Shown here: positions 10,861 through 22,897 of the stretch, piece by piece
Layout: each line of letters begins with the position of its first letter
How positions within the stretch are numbered: the stretch's first letter is position 1
Origin: Brachionus manjavacas
Lineage: Eukaryota; Rotifera; Eurotatoria; Ploima; Brachionidae
Length of the DNA: 64,000 bases
Assembly: GCA_019054805.1 (NCBI GenBank)
Contig: JAHQIY010000046.1
Location: forward strand, 62,001 to 126,000
Direction of reading: 5' to 3'
Notes under the pieces: model-generated
What the model saw: only the letters and a program-made list of their open reading frames with translations
Databases searched by the model: none
Told to the model about the DNA's origin: nothing
Position numbers and translations under genes: made by a program

Positions 10861-11093
10861 AGAATATACACCGAATTCTTTATTTCACCTATTAGAAAAA
10901 GACTTAATGGTTTTATGGCGCTTCAGGTTTGTTAGTACCTGTTTTTTCATTCAAAAAAAGCCGCAATTATATTCAATTGTAAGTTATCATAAATTAAATG
11001 AATCAATTCATTGAATTTAATTGTAAATTTTTTTTAAAATGATAATTACTCAAAAAAATTATTTGTAAACCTTTGAAAATTATTTTATCATTT
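10861..11093. other. MULE 3' flank fragment
   Basis: Homologous to 5526-5765. It is cut at about 11093 (after ttatcatttta) and joined to the envelope-like module, so the whole MULE, spacer and integrase are deleted between them. Confidence 0.55.
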
Positions 11094-11097
11094 TAGC

Positions 11098-12500
11098 AGG
11101 AACAAATACTTACCATCGATGGAAATTGAAACGAATGTGTTAAATAGAAAATTATGATTGATGCATATGTTAACCTGTTTGGTTAAAGAAACTCATATAA
11201 AATCATTCGTTATGTGAAAATATGGTAAGTTCAAGGACATGTGAAGGATCAAAAATGTCCTGTGAGAATGATGATTGTATATTTGATGGTACGCCTAAGG
11301 AAATATTCAAGTGGCGAAGACCTGTAATGATTTATGAATTTGTGTGTGCTGCTAAATGAGTTACCTTGAAAAGCAAATCAATTTTAATTTTCGAAACCTT
11401 TGATATCAAACAATTTGAATGTAAATGTAAGTCGTCATTTGTTTACTGGACCAAAGAAATTGTAAATTTCTGTCCTTATCGACTTAATATGGCAATTGGT
11501 TTAAATTTACCGTTTAATAATGTTTTTAGTAATACAAATGGCGATGAGATTTTCAAGATAAACCAAACCTTTAACGAATGAGGTATGAAATTTTTTAGTT
11601 CTACGGAAGATATATTTTAGTCTTTTAATCGTAGAAATTTGACTAAAATCAAAGCTGATTTTATAACGATTCACAACCTTTTCTTAGAAGAAAGTGACGG
11701 AATCGAACTCAAGACTCATACGACCCAAGATAGATTGAAAAAAGAAATATGTGATATAGAACTGTGAAGCCGACGAACTTTCCGCCATCACGAAGATCAG
11801 TTTGAAATTTTATACGCTGGGAATAAAACTTTAATTGTATATGTTAGAGATGTAATTATTGTGCCTAATTCGAAACAAGTTATATAATTGAAGTCGTAAA
11901 ATTACGACGGATGTACATGAGATCCAAAGGTCTGGTTTGAATTAAGTGGCCAAAGAAATACCGGATAGCTTAGTAAAAGTAATAAGATATGATAATGAGG
12001 AACAACGCAAAGCTAAAGGACGTTGGGTTAGAAAAATTAATAATAAAACAATATCAATTGATAAAAATGGAATTACTTGGTTGAAATCCAATCATTTAAT
12101 ATCAGAAAATAGCATCACTAGTGGAGTCGAATCGTTAAAATTCAATCATTATATGTCGATTAATGATTTGATTAATCTAAATATAGAGCTATCGACGTCT
12201 AAAAATCGAAATTTAGTAAATGATGATTTTGATAACTCTTATAATTATCGAGGATCACCGTTCGGTTTAGGTCATTCCATAAATTTGCTAAAGAACTCAA
12301 TGGGAAATGGTTTGCTGGTAAGGGGATAGATCCTCAGAGGATAGACCCTTCTAGATGCTGATATAAACATTTATATAAAAGCTTACAACTTGTCTTAACT
12401 ATAAGCCCGTATTCTTAACACGAACTCATGGGTATAAAAAATGATTCCATTCTCAGTGATTGGAGAGATATTTTTAGTCATCACACTAAAGTATTAAAAT
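11098..12500 (+). pseudogene. Envelope-like ORF remnant, long form (copy E)
   Basis: It lacks the signal-peptide-like start but keeps most of the ectodomain. The cysteine-rich block is at about 11225-11350. The middle block is at 11366-11581, ending at a TGA in place of the cysteine codon of NECGM. The 3' block is at 11946-12329, the longest open version of that part in the window (127 codons, ending GNGLLVRG). The hydrophobic anchor-like stretch starts at about 12441 (IPFSVIGEIFLV) in another frame. An N-glycosylation motif, NQT, lies near 11563. There are several stops and frameshifts. Confidence 0.55.
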
Positions 12501-12529
12501 TGTAAGAGCTCAACAATTATTTAATAAGC

Positions 12530-13465
12530 TATTCAAAACTATTATTGTTTTACTTTTCATTAAGCCGCCTTTGTTTATCACTGTTTTATCATTCATCCGT
12601 TTTATCCTTGATAAACAAGTATCTAGTTTTGACTTTTGAAATTTTAAAAATGAATCAAAGAAGCTAAAAACAAACCAATTTAGGATTTGAATGAAATTAA
12701 TTTGATTATTTTCTGAATAAATTTTATTCAAAAAATTTTTGAAATTATTTTTTTCAATATCAAGCTTTTTTATTAAGAAAATATTGATTTGTTGATTTAA
12801 ATTCAAAAAAGATATAAAATGAAATATTTTCGGTTGCTGATGATTTTCTGTAACAATTAAATACTAGAAAATATAAGAGATTGTTTCAATTAAATATCCA
12901 GTTTTGACTTTTTAAATATATCAAAATGAATTAAGACGTCAGGCACAAACAAAATTAGGATTCGTATGAAATTAATTTGAATAATGACAATTTACTGAAT
13001 AAATTAAATTCAAGAAATAAATGAAATTATTTCATTTAAAAATCAAGCATTTACTGTAAAGTGAATTTGAAATGTTTATTAAAATTTAAAAAAGGTATAA
13101 AATAATAAAAACACGATTGCTAATGTTTTTCCCTAACAATTAAATTTATAAAATTAATGAAATTAATTCAGTAAAATATCCAGTTTTGACTTTTCAAATA
13201 TTAAAAAATGAATCAAAGACGCTAGAAACAAACCAATTTAGGATTTGAATGAAATTAATTTGATTATGAACAATTTTCTGAATAAATTTTATTCATAAAT
13301 TTATGAAATTATATCATTTAAACATCCAGTATTTTTCTGTATAGTGAATTTGAAATGTTAATTAAAATTTAAAAAGTTATGAAATCATAAAAACACGAGT
13401 GCTAATGATTTTCCCTAACAATTAAATTAAACAAATTGATGAAATTATTTGTTCCATTTATTTGA
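12530..13465. repeat. Three-unit 275-bp tandem repeat (copy E)
   Basis: Three degenerate direct repeats start near 12616, 12893 and 13170. Each opens with ccagttttgactttt or ctagttttgac, and each carries aatgaatcaaag or aatgaattaaga, a near-palindromic gaataaatttnattcaa box and a cgattgctaatg-like box before taacaatt. By eye the units differ at roughly a quarter to a third of positions, so the tandem is old. It lies just after the envelope-like ORF. Confidence 0.7.
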
Positions 13466-14131
13466 TATATTTAACTCGTCTTTTATATATTTTTAATATA
13501 AACATAGTTCTTCAAGAAAACTTGATTCTCTTTAAGTTATCGGAATTTTTCAATCAGCGTATGTAATTATGTTATATAAACCCTTTTAAAATCATCAATT
13601 ATTATCTTTAAAAAATTAGTTGAACAAAAAAAGTTTTTTGAATTTCAAAAATGAATAATCTTTCAAACGAGAATGTTGTAGCTTAATTTGAGAAATTAAT
13701 TATAATCACAGTTTATAATGTTTTAAGTGTGTTTATATTTCCCAAGCTAAAATCTGTAATTAAGTTTTTCGGAAAATCATTAGATTCTAATTTTTAAATG
13801 ATGAAAAATATTTTAAAGGTTTATTGATGTATTATTGTGTAATTTTCAGAAAAAATAACTTTTCAAATTGATGACAAATTGTTAAATTAAATTGATGAAA
13901 ACTTAGAATTGAATATTATTGTCGCGACGCGGAAAATAACGAAATTTCTTAAATGATTCCTAAAGTCTTTTTCTAACAGGTCAAATTTAGAATTCGCTGC
14001 ATGTGTATCAATACACTTGTCTTTGAACTATTTAAATAATCTGTGTTAATATCTACCTAAATACTGAATAATCGTTTGAATGTTTAATTTGAAATGATTT
14101 CAAGCCTTGTAGTTAATCTCCATTGATATTA
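13466..14131. repeat. Module N (copy E)
   Basis: Full-length non-coding module, including the 40-bp segment ataaacatagttcttcaag... (near 13498-13545) that is missing from copies 0, C and D. It ends where MULE flank begins at about 14131. Confidence 0.6.
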
Positions 14132-14559
14132 TAGAATATACACCGATTTCTTTATTTCACCTATTAGAAAAAGACTTAATGGTTTTTTGGCGCTTCAAGT
14201 TTGTTAGTACCTGTTTTTTCATTCAAAAAAAGCCGCAATTATATTCAATTGTAAGTTATCATAAATTAAATTAATCAATTCATTGAATTTAATTGTAAAT
14301 TTTTTTTAAAATGATAATTACTCAAAAAAATTATTTGTAAACCTTTGAAAATTATTTTATCATTTTAACAATGGCTACAAATTATTCTAGTATCTAATTT
14401 ATTTTAATCTTTATCTAATAAAAATAAAAAAATATCCAATAAAATTTCATTGTATCTAATAAAATAATATTTGTATCAAATAGAAAATAAAATATCACAC
14501 TTAAGTAAAAAAAAATAATAAAAATGTGAGAAAAAAAAAAATCGGCTTTAATAAAGAAC
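14132..14559. other. 3' flank of MULE fragment
   Basis: Near-identical to 5526-5958, with the tatctaataaaa minisatellite at about 14388-14480. No coding potential was seen. Confidence 0.5.
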
Positions 14560-15470
14560 TTAATTTATTTGTTTATTTTTCGAAATTTTTCTTCGTTTGC
14601 TTGGATTCACAACGGTTTGTTCATTAACTTCATTTCGAATTTTAGGTGGTCTTCCTGTTGGTTATTTATTAGTATTCACATTTGACATTTGAAAAATAAC
14701 AATTCTAAAAGTGCCAGGAGGTTTATTGGATACTTCTTCATTTGAAGTAGAGACTTGGTTGGATTGATTGACCGTGGTATTTGAACTTAATGTAGGATGA
14801 GTTCGATTTTTTCTTGAGTAATCCTTAATGGATTAATATGCACAGTCGAAACTCTTCGAACTTGAGCGGCTGTAGCTTGTTTACGTCGTCCACGTTTTGC
14901 ATTCGCTTCGATATTTAGATTTAATCTAGGAAAAGTATTTAAATCGAGTATGTTGGCTATACCTACTGTATGCTTGCACACATAGTTTTTGTTCCAATAA
15001 GGACATGAACACACACTCAATTGCCAATTTGAATTGTTGATTGATACTGATCTAATCGAATTAATAGACTTGACATAAAAAACGAATGAACTTCATTGGT
15101 TTTACTTTAAGCAACGAACTACATACATTTTTACTGGCTCGCTGTTCTTCTCCGCTTGATACAAACATATACAGTAATTAACCCATTGAATTGATTTTGA
15201 CTATACGTTTGTCTAATTAAACCCTATTAAAAAATAGAGTCCATTTATGTGAATTGATTGTCGTAATCTCAACAAATTTTTTGTTGTTACAAAACTTGGA
15301 TCACGATCTTTATACCATTTCGTGACAAACTCTTCCACACATCTCAAAAATTCATTCATCGGCAATAACTCTCTTATCGTCGATTCATTTTTTATTACAT
15401 TGTTAGTAGCTTAAAGTGCATTGTTTGTACTTGGATACCCAGGTGTATATATTTCTCTAATTTTATTTCG
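14560..15470 (-). pseudogene. MULE-type transposase with SWIM zinc finger (copy E)
   Basis: The minus-strand frame 14787-15020 holds a complete SWIM finger: CSCPYWNKNYVCKHTVGIA, i.e. CxC-x8-CxH. It is followed by a basic stretch, RGRRKQ. Upstream (to about 15440) the C-terminal core region carries TNNALE-like and ECVEEFV-like motifs with stops and one TAA near 15412. Downstream, a frameshift after HINPLRITQEKIEL breaks the tail. MULE transposases cut and paste DNA in the nucleus. This one lacks the N-terminal core and is dead. Copies N and N2 keep a longer C-terminus. Confidence 0.65.
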
Positions 15471-16286
15471 TTTTGATGAAATTTGAAAATGATTTTTTAA
15501 AAAAATTGTTGCGGACTTTCTTGTCTAACTATGCTGAAGTTAAAGATTCTTATAAATTAATTTACTAAAAACAAATATTCTTTTCAGGAAAAATGAGTTT
15601 TATTTTTAACTATTAAATTTTTGATTTTTGTGTTTAAAAGAAGATTTCGGCAATGATTTTTCACAAAGAATATAAACCTCTAAATCTCTGGAGTTTTTTT
15701 TTTTAAATTGCTTGCGTCATTGAGAAAGAGAAAAAATTTAAGACATAGAAATATTTTATTTTTTTGTTTCCAAAATGTAAACAATTATTTACTTTCAGAA
15801 GCAATTTATACTTTTTGTCTTGTTTTATGCTAATTTTGGAGAGATTTTTAAATTTATGATTTAAAACAGGTTTGGGTAACACACTTAGTAAGTATCAATT
15901 TTACTAAACTTAATAAACCTTTTTTTAAGTTTTTTTATCCACTTCGTCTTCACTGTTGTCTTTTTGTGGATGTGAAGAATCAAAGTTATTCGTTCTTCTT
16001 TCCATTTTTTGGATGAAAATGATTTATTTTAAAAAGAAAAGTATATTAAAATATTTTTTTCACCAAAATTTGGCATCTTGAAGTTGACGATGAATTCAAA
16101 AAATAAATTTAAATTCAAAGGGTTTATCATTAAATATTAAAAAAACCTTTGAATTAGTTTAATAAATCTTAATGTAACATAGTAAACATGCTTTGTAAAT
16201 TACAAAAATAAAATAAAAAAAAAAATTTTCTCAATCTTTAGAAAAAATCGATTATAAAAATTGAAATATATAAACTCATTTTTTGA
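15471..16286. other. Spacer S before integrase copy F
   Basis: Same spacer as 6871-7680 at an offset of about 8.6 kb. It has the candidate intron at about 15888-15930 and the short Ulp1-like trace near 15945-16020. No gene is called. Confidence 0.45.
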
Positions 16287-17062
16287 AATGGACATGTTGA
16301 GTGCTTGAACAAAGAAATAGTAAGTTGTTTAAGAAAACATTGTGAGCAAAATCCACATGATTGGTCCAAATGGCTACCATTCGTATTGCTAGCATATCGT
16401 ACATGAATGCACTCAGAAACAAAGTTCTCCCCATTTGAACTAATGTTAGGCAGAAAAATGAATGGATTCAACGATTGAAGTTCAATCGATCCCGATTTCA
16501 AACACAATTCAGGAGAAGAACGTGTTAAGCAAATAGAGGATCTGATCGAGGATAAATATCCCACAGCACTCCAGAACATAACTAAAGCAAAATCCTCACA
16601 AATTAAGGCTCAAAATAATAATAGACCTTTAACTGAGAAAGTAATATCTACTGTCTGAAAGGTCTGTATCCGCGTCATGGGACTGAATGAAAAATTACAA
16701 CCAAAATATCGGTGTCTGTTAACCGTTCTATGTCAAACAAAAATGGTTACTACATTGTCGAAGAAGTCATCAATAAAAAACTGTATGAAACATTTCCACT
16801 CCATAGATTAAAACTAGATAAGTCGCCTTCTACAAACGGGGGAAGTACGAAGCTAATATTTGAAGTCGAAAAAATAATAAACCATCGACTGAAAAAACCA
16901 AAAATATAAATTTCTTGTCAAATGTAAAAACCATTCACTTAAACATAATTCTTGCGTACCTATTGATTGTTTTTTGGGAAAGAAACCAATTCAAGATTAT
17001 TTGTCAAAGTTAAACAAACCTAAAAAAGTTGGTCGACCTAGAAAAACAATCATGTGCTATTT
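16287..17062 (+). pseudogene. Ty3/gypsy-type integrase, C-terminal half with chromodomain-like tail (copy F)
   Basis: Core end at 16287, with TGA codons near 16404 and 16476 and the shared TGA near 16656. A lost A in the codon run near 16740 shifts the frame. From there 16740-16909 is open through NGYYIVEEVI, TFPLHRLKLD and the chromodomain-like EVEKIINHRLKK, the longest in-frame version of that tail. The AT-hook core GRPRK lies near 17032-17046 in another frame. It directly precedes the most complete envelope-like ORF. Confidence 0.7.
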
Positions 17063-17068
17063 CCGAAA

Positions 17069-18690
17069 ATGTTGAATATTTTAATTACAAATTTATTCTT
17101 TCTCATAAAAACTAAGTCAACAGTAAGAATTAACTGAAGGTTAGTCTGTGAAACACCGGACCAAACTAATATTGAAGACACCCTAATTCTAAAAACCGTT
17201 AAGGACTGTAATGCAAGTCATGCCAATAAAAAAGGACAAAAAATTTAGAAGAGTGGACTAACTATTGGAACAAATACTTACCATAGATGGAAATGGAAAC
17301 GAATGTGTTAAATAGAAAATTATGATTGATGCACATGTTAACCTGTTTGGTTAAAGAAACTCATATAATATCATTCTTAATGTTCATTCGAAATTGGTAA
17401 GAAAGTTTGTGAAAATAAGTTCTAGGACATGTGAAGGATCAAAAATGTCCTGTGAGAATGATGATTGTATATTTGATGGTACGCCTAAGGAAATATTCAA
17501 GTGGCGAAGACCTGTAATGATTTATGGATTTGTGTGTGCTGCTAAAAGAGTTACCTTGAAAAGCAAATCAATTTTAATTTTCGAAACCTGTGATATTAAA
17601 CAATTTGAATGTAAATTTAAGTCGTCATTTGTTTACTGGAACAAAGAAATTGTAAATTTCTGTCCTTATCGACTTAATATGGCAATTGGTTTAAAATTAC
17701 CGTTTAATAATGTTTTTAGTAATACAAATGGCTATGAGATTTTCAAGATAAACCAAACCTTTAACGAATGTGGTATGAAACTTTATGGTTGTACCGAAGG
17801 TATACTTTTGTCTTTTAATCGTAGAAATTTGACTAAAATCAAAGCTGATTTTATAACGATTCACAACCTTTTCTTAGCAAAAAGTGACGGAATCGAACTC
17901 AAGACTTAAACAACCCAAGATAGATTGAAAGATGAAATATGTACTATAGAACGAATGACGAACATTCCGCCATCACGAAGACCAGTTTGAGATTTTATTC
18001 GCTGGGAATAAAACTTTAATTGTATATGTTAGAGATGTAATTATTGTGCCTAATTCGAAACAAGTTATATAAATGAAGTCGGAAAATTACGACGGATGTA
18101 CAAGAGATCCGAAGGTCTGGTTTGAATTAAGTGGCCAAAGAAATACAGGATAGCTTAGTAAAAGTAATATAATAAGATATGATAATAAGGAACAACGCAA
18201 AGCTAAAGGACATTGGGTTAGAAAAATTAATGATAAAATAATATCAATTGATAAAAATGGAATTACTTGGTTGAAATCCAATCATTTAATATCAGAAAAT
18301 AGCATCACTAGTGTAGTCGAATCGTTAAAATTCAATCATTATATGTCGATTAATGATTTGATTAATCTAAATATAGAGCTATCGACCTCTAAAAATCGAA
18401 ATTCAGTAAATGATGATTTTGATAACTCTTATAATTATCGTGGATTACCGTTCGGGTTAGAACATTCCAGAAATTGGCTAAAGAACTCAATGGGAAATGG
18501 TTTGCTGGATAGGGGATAGACCCTCAGAAGATAGACCCTTCTAGATTCTGATATAAACATTTATATGAAAGCTTACATCTTGTCTTAATCATAAGCCCGT
18601 ATTCTTGAAACGAACTCATGGGTATAAATAATGATTCCAATCTCAGTAATTGGAGAGATATTTTTAGTAATCACACTAACGTATTAAAAT
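17069..18690 (+). pseudogene. Envelope-like glycoprotein ORF, longest copy (copy F)
   Basis: This is the reference copy for the family. From ATG 17069 a hydrophobic, signal-peptide-like N-terminus (NILITNLFFLI) is followed by about 100 codons with frameshifts. A 171-codon open block (17394-17909) carries nine cysteines, including SCENDDC, FVCAAK, ETCDIKQFEC and NECGM, plus the N-glycosylation motif INQTFN. After breaks the 3' block is open at 18271-18519 (LISENSIT, SINDLINLNIEL, ending GNGLLDRG). A hydrophobic stretch, IPISVIGEIFLVITLTY, is encoded at 18634-18684 and would suit a membrane anchor; it ends at a stop. A secreted, cysteine-rich, single-anchor layout directly downstream of an integrase is what envelope genes of retroelements show. 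I recognise no specific viral family, and the parts are not in one frame. Confidence 0.55.
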
Positions 18691-18739
18691 TGTAAGAGCT
18701 CAACAATTATTTAATAAGCTATTCATAACTATTATTGTT

Positions 18740-19902
18740 TTTATTTTTCATTAAGCCGCCTTTGTTTACCACTGTTTTATCATTCATCCGTTTTATCCTT
18801 GATAAACAAATATCTAGTTTTGACTTTTGAAATTTTAAAAAATGAATCGAAGAATCTAAAACAAACCAATTTAGGATTTGAATAAAATTAATTTGATTAT
18901 TTTCTGAATAAAATTAAATTCAATAAATTTTTGAAATTATTTTTTTCAATATCAAGCTTTTTTATTAAGAAAATATTGATATGTTCATTTAAATTCAAAA
19001 AAAGATATAAAATGAAATATTTTCGGTTGCTGGTGATTTTCTTAACAATTAAATACTAGAAAATATAAGAGATTGTTTCAATTAAATATCCAGTTTTGAA
19101 AAATGAATTATAGACGTCAGGCACAAACAAAATTAGGATTCGTTTGAAATTAATTTGAATAATGACAATTTACTGAATAAATTAAATTCAAGAAATAAAT
19201 GAAATTATTTCATTTAAAAATCAAGCATTTACTGTAAAGTGAATTTGAAATGTTTATTAGAATTTAAAAAAGGTATAAAATAATAAAAACACGATTGCTA
19301 ATGTTTTTCCCTAACAAATAAATTTATAAAATTAATGAAATTAATTCAGTAAAATATCCAGTTCTGACTTTTCAAATATTAAAAAATGAATCAAATACGC
19401 TAGAAACAAACCAATTTAGGATTTGAATGAAATTAATTTGATTAAGAACAATTTTCTGAATAAATTTTATTCATAAATTTATGAAATTATATCATTTAAA
19501 CATCCAGTATTTTTCTGTATAGTGAATTTGAAATGTTAATTAAAATTTAAAAAAGTTATGAAATCATAAAAACACGATTGCTAATGATCTTCCCTAACAA
19601 TTAAAATAAACAAATTGATGAAATTATTTGTTCCATTTATGTGATCTATTTAACTCGTCTTTTATATATTTTTAATATAAACATAGTTTTTCAAGAAAAC
19701 TTGATTCTCTTTAAGTTATCGGAATTTTTCAATCAGCGTATGTAATTATGTTATATAAACCCTTTTAAAATCATCAATTATTATCTTTAAAAAATTAGTT
19801 GAACAAAAAAAGTTTTTTGAATTTCAAAAATGAATAATCTTTCAAACGAGAATGTTGTAGCTTAATTTGAGAAATTAATTATAATCACAGTTTATAATGT
19901 TT
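18740..19902. repeat. 275-bp repeat block, first copy of a 1.16-kb tandem duplication
   Basis: A block with three 275-bp units and the first ~260 bp of module N. It is followed immediately by a second copy at 19903-21070. This copy lacks about 15 bp (ctttttaaatttata) in unit 2 near 19098. The same deletion is seen at about 26310, which links the two copies by descent or conversion. Confidence 0.7.
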
Positions 19903-21070
19903 TATTTTTCATTAAGCCGCCTTTGTTTACCACTGTTTTATCATTCATCCGTTTTATCCTTGATAAACAAATATCTAGTTTTGACTTTTGAAATTTTAAA
20001 AATGAATCGAAGAATCTAAAACAAACCAATTTAGGATTTGAATAAAATTAATTTGATTATTTTCTGAATAAAATTAAATTCAATAAATTTTTGAAATTAT
20101 TTTTTTCAATATCAAGCTTTTTTATTAAGAAAATATTGATATGTTCATTTAAATTCAAAAAAAGATATAAAATGAAATATTTTCGGTTGCTGGTGATTTT
20201 CTTAACAATTAAATACTAGAAAATATAAGAGATTGTTTCAATTAAATATCCAGTTTTGACTTTTTAAATTTATAAAAATGAATTATAGACGTCAGGCACA
20301 AACAAAATTAGGATTCGTTTGAAATTAATTTGAATAATGACAATTTACTGAATAAATTAAATTCAAGAAATAAATGAAATTATTTCATTTAAAAATCAAG
20401 CATTTACTGTAAAGTGAATTTGAAATGTTTATTAGAATTTAAAAAAGGTATAAAATAATAAAAACACGATTGCTAATGTTTTTCCCTAACAAATAAATTT
20501 ATAAAATTAATGAAATTAATTCAGTAAAATATCCAGTTCTGACTTTTCAAATATTAAAAAATGAATCAAATACGCTAGAAACAAACCAATTTAGGATTTG
20601 AATGAAATTAATTTGATTAAGAACAATTTTCTGAATAAATTTTATTCATAAATTTATGAAATTATATCATTTAAACATCCAGTATTTTTCTGTATAGTGA
20701 ATTTGAAATGTTAATTAAAATTTAAAAAAGTTATGAAATCATAAAAACACGAGTGCTAATGATTTTCCTAACAATTAAATTAAACAAATTGATGAAATTA
20801 TTTGTTCCATTTATTTGATATATTTAACTCGTCTTTTATATATTTTTAATATAAACATAGTTTTTCAAGAAAACTTGATTCTCTTTAAGTTATCGGAATT
20901 TTTCAATCAGCGTATGTAATTATGTTATATAAACCCTTTTAAAATCATCAATTATTATCTTTAAAAAATTAGTTGTACAAAAAAAGATTTTCGATTTTCG
21001 AAAATTAATAATCTTTCAAACGAGAATGTTGTAGCTTAATTTGAGAAATTAATTATAATCACAGTTTATA
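19903..21070. repeat. 275-bp repeat block, second copy of the 1.16-kb tandem duplication
   Basis: Direct repeat of 18740-19902 starting again at tatttttcattaagccgcc. It differs by a few substitutions and the 15-bp indel in unit 2. The junction lies inside module N (tataatgtttta), so it is an unequal-exchange type duplication. Confidence 0.75.
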
Positions 21071-21268
21071 ATGTTTTAAGTGTGTTTATATTTCCCAAGC
21101 TAAAATCTGTAATTAAGTTTTTCGGAAAATCATTAGATTCTAATTTTTAAATGATGAAAAAATATTTTAAAGGTTTATTGATGTATTATTGTGTAATTTT
21201 CAGAAAAAAAATAACTTTTCAAATTGATGACAAATTGATAAATCTAATTGATGAAAACTTAGAATTGA
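21071..21268. repeat. Module N, truncated (copy F)
   Basis: Module N continues to about 21268 and is then joined to MULE-upstream sequence at tattttatatcggtaagatg. The MULE coding part is completely deleted at this junction. Confidence 0.55.
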
Positions 21269-21849
21269 ATATATTTTATATCGGTAAGATGTAATTTGAG
21301 AATGATTTTTTGAAAAAATTGTTGAGGATTTTCTTGTCTAGCTATGATGAATTTAAGGATTCTTATAAATCATCTTACTAAAAACAAATAATCTTTTCAG
21401 GAAAATGAGTTATATTTATAACAATTAAATTTTTGATTTTTTTGGTTAAAAGAAGATTTCGGGAACGATTTTACCGAATGAATAAATACCTCTAAATCTC
21501 TGGATTTTTTTTTTTAAAGTGCTTGCGTCATAGAGAAAGAGAAAAAAATTTAAAACATTGAGAATTTTTTTGTTTTTAAAGGTAAATAATTATTAAATTT
21601 CAGAAGCAATTTTTACTTTTTGTCTTGTTTTATGATAATTTTTGAGAGATTTTGAAATTTTAGATTTTAAACAGGTTTGGGTTTTTCACTTTGTAAGTAT
21701 CATTTTACTGAACTTTATAAACTTATTTTTTTAGTTTTTTTATCCACTTCGTCTTCACTGTTGTCTTTTTGTGGATGTGAAGAATCAAAGTTTTTCGTTC
21801 TTCGATCCATTTTCGGAAGAAAATGATAATATTTATTATAAAAAGAAAA
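21269..21849. other. Spacer S (unit G)
   Basis: Spacer with the candidate intron region near 21692-21738 and the Ulp1-like trace near 21745-21850. It is joined directly to the envelope-like module at gaaaaagtgacaaaa, so the integrase is deleted. Units G to K share this spacer-envelope junction. Confidence 0.45.
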
Positions 21850-22897
21850 AGTGACAAAAAATTTAGAAGAGTCGACTAACTATTGGAACAAATACTTACC
21901 ATAGATTGAAATGGAAACGAATGTGTTAAATAGAAAATTATGATTGATGCATAAGTTAACCTGTTTGGTTAAAGAAACTCATATAAAATCATTCGTTAAG
22001 TGGAAATTGGTTAGAAAGTATTTGAAAATTTGGTAAGTTCAAGTACATGTGAAGGATCAAAAATGTCCTGTGAGAATGATGATTGTATATTTGATGGTAC
22101 GCCAAAGGAAATATTCAAGTGGCGAAGACCTGTAATGATTTATGGATTTGTGTGTGCTGCTAAATGAGTTACCTTGAAAAGCAAATCAATTTTAATTTTC
22201 GAAACCTGTGATATTAAACAATTTGAATGTAAATTTAAGTCGTCATTTGTTTACTTGACCAAAGAAATTGTAAATTTCTGTCCTTATCGACTTTATAAGG
22301 CAATTGGTTTAAATTTACCGTTTAATTATGTTTTTAGTAAAACAAATGGCAATGAGATTTTCAAGATAAACCAAACCTATAACGAATGTGGTATGAAATT
22401 TTTTGGTTCTACGGAAGATATATTTTAGTCTTTTAATCGTAGAAATTTGACTAAAATCAAAGCTGATTTTATAACGATTCACAACCTTTTCTTTGCAGAA
22501 AGTGACGGAATCGAACTCAAGACTTATACAACCCAAGATAGATTGAAAGAAGAAATATGTAATATAGAACTGTGAATCCGACGAACTTTCCGCCATCACG
22601 AAAACCAGTTTGAAATTTTATAAGCTGGGAATAAAACTTTAATTGTATATGTTAGAGATGTAATTATTGTGCCTAATTCGAAACAAGTTATATAAATGAA
22701 GTCGGAAAATTAGGACGGATGTACAAGAGATCCTAAGGTCTGGTTTGAATTAAGTGGCCAAAGAAATACCGGATAGCTTAGTAAAAGTAATATAATAAGA
22801 TATGATAATGAGAAACAATGCAAAGCTAAAGGACAATGGGTTAGAAAAATTAATGATAAAATAATATCAATTGATAAAAATGGAATTACTTGGTTGA
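21850..22897 (+). pseudogene. Envelope-like ORF remnant (copy G)
   Basis: It covers the cysteine-rich block (about 22040-22165), the middle block at 22174-22428 (84 codons, ending GSTEDIF) and part of the 3' block. Breaks include a TGA after FVCAAK at about 22165. It is cut at 22897 and joined to 275-bp unit 2 at ggcacaaac, losing the anchor-like stretch. Confidence 0.5.

Noticed and set aside
12616..13465. Regular repeats considered as a CRISPR array
   Set aside because: Units are about 275 bp, degenerate and without spacers; the context is eukaryotic.
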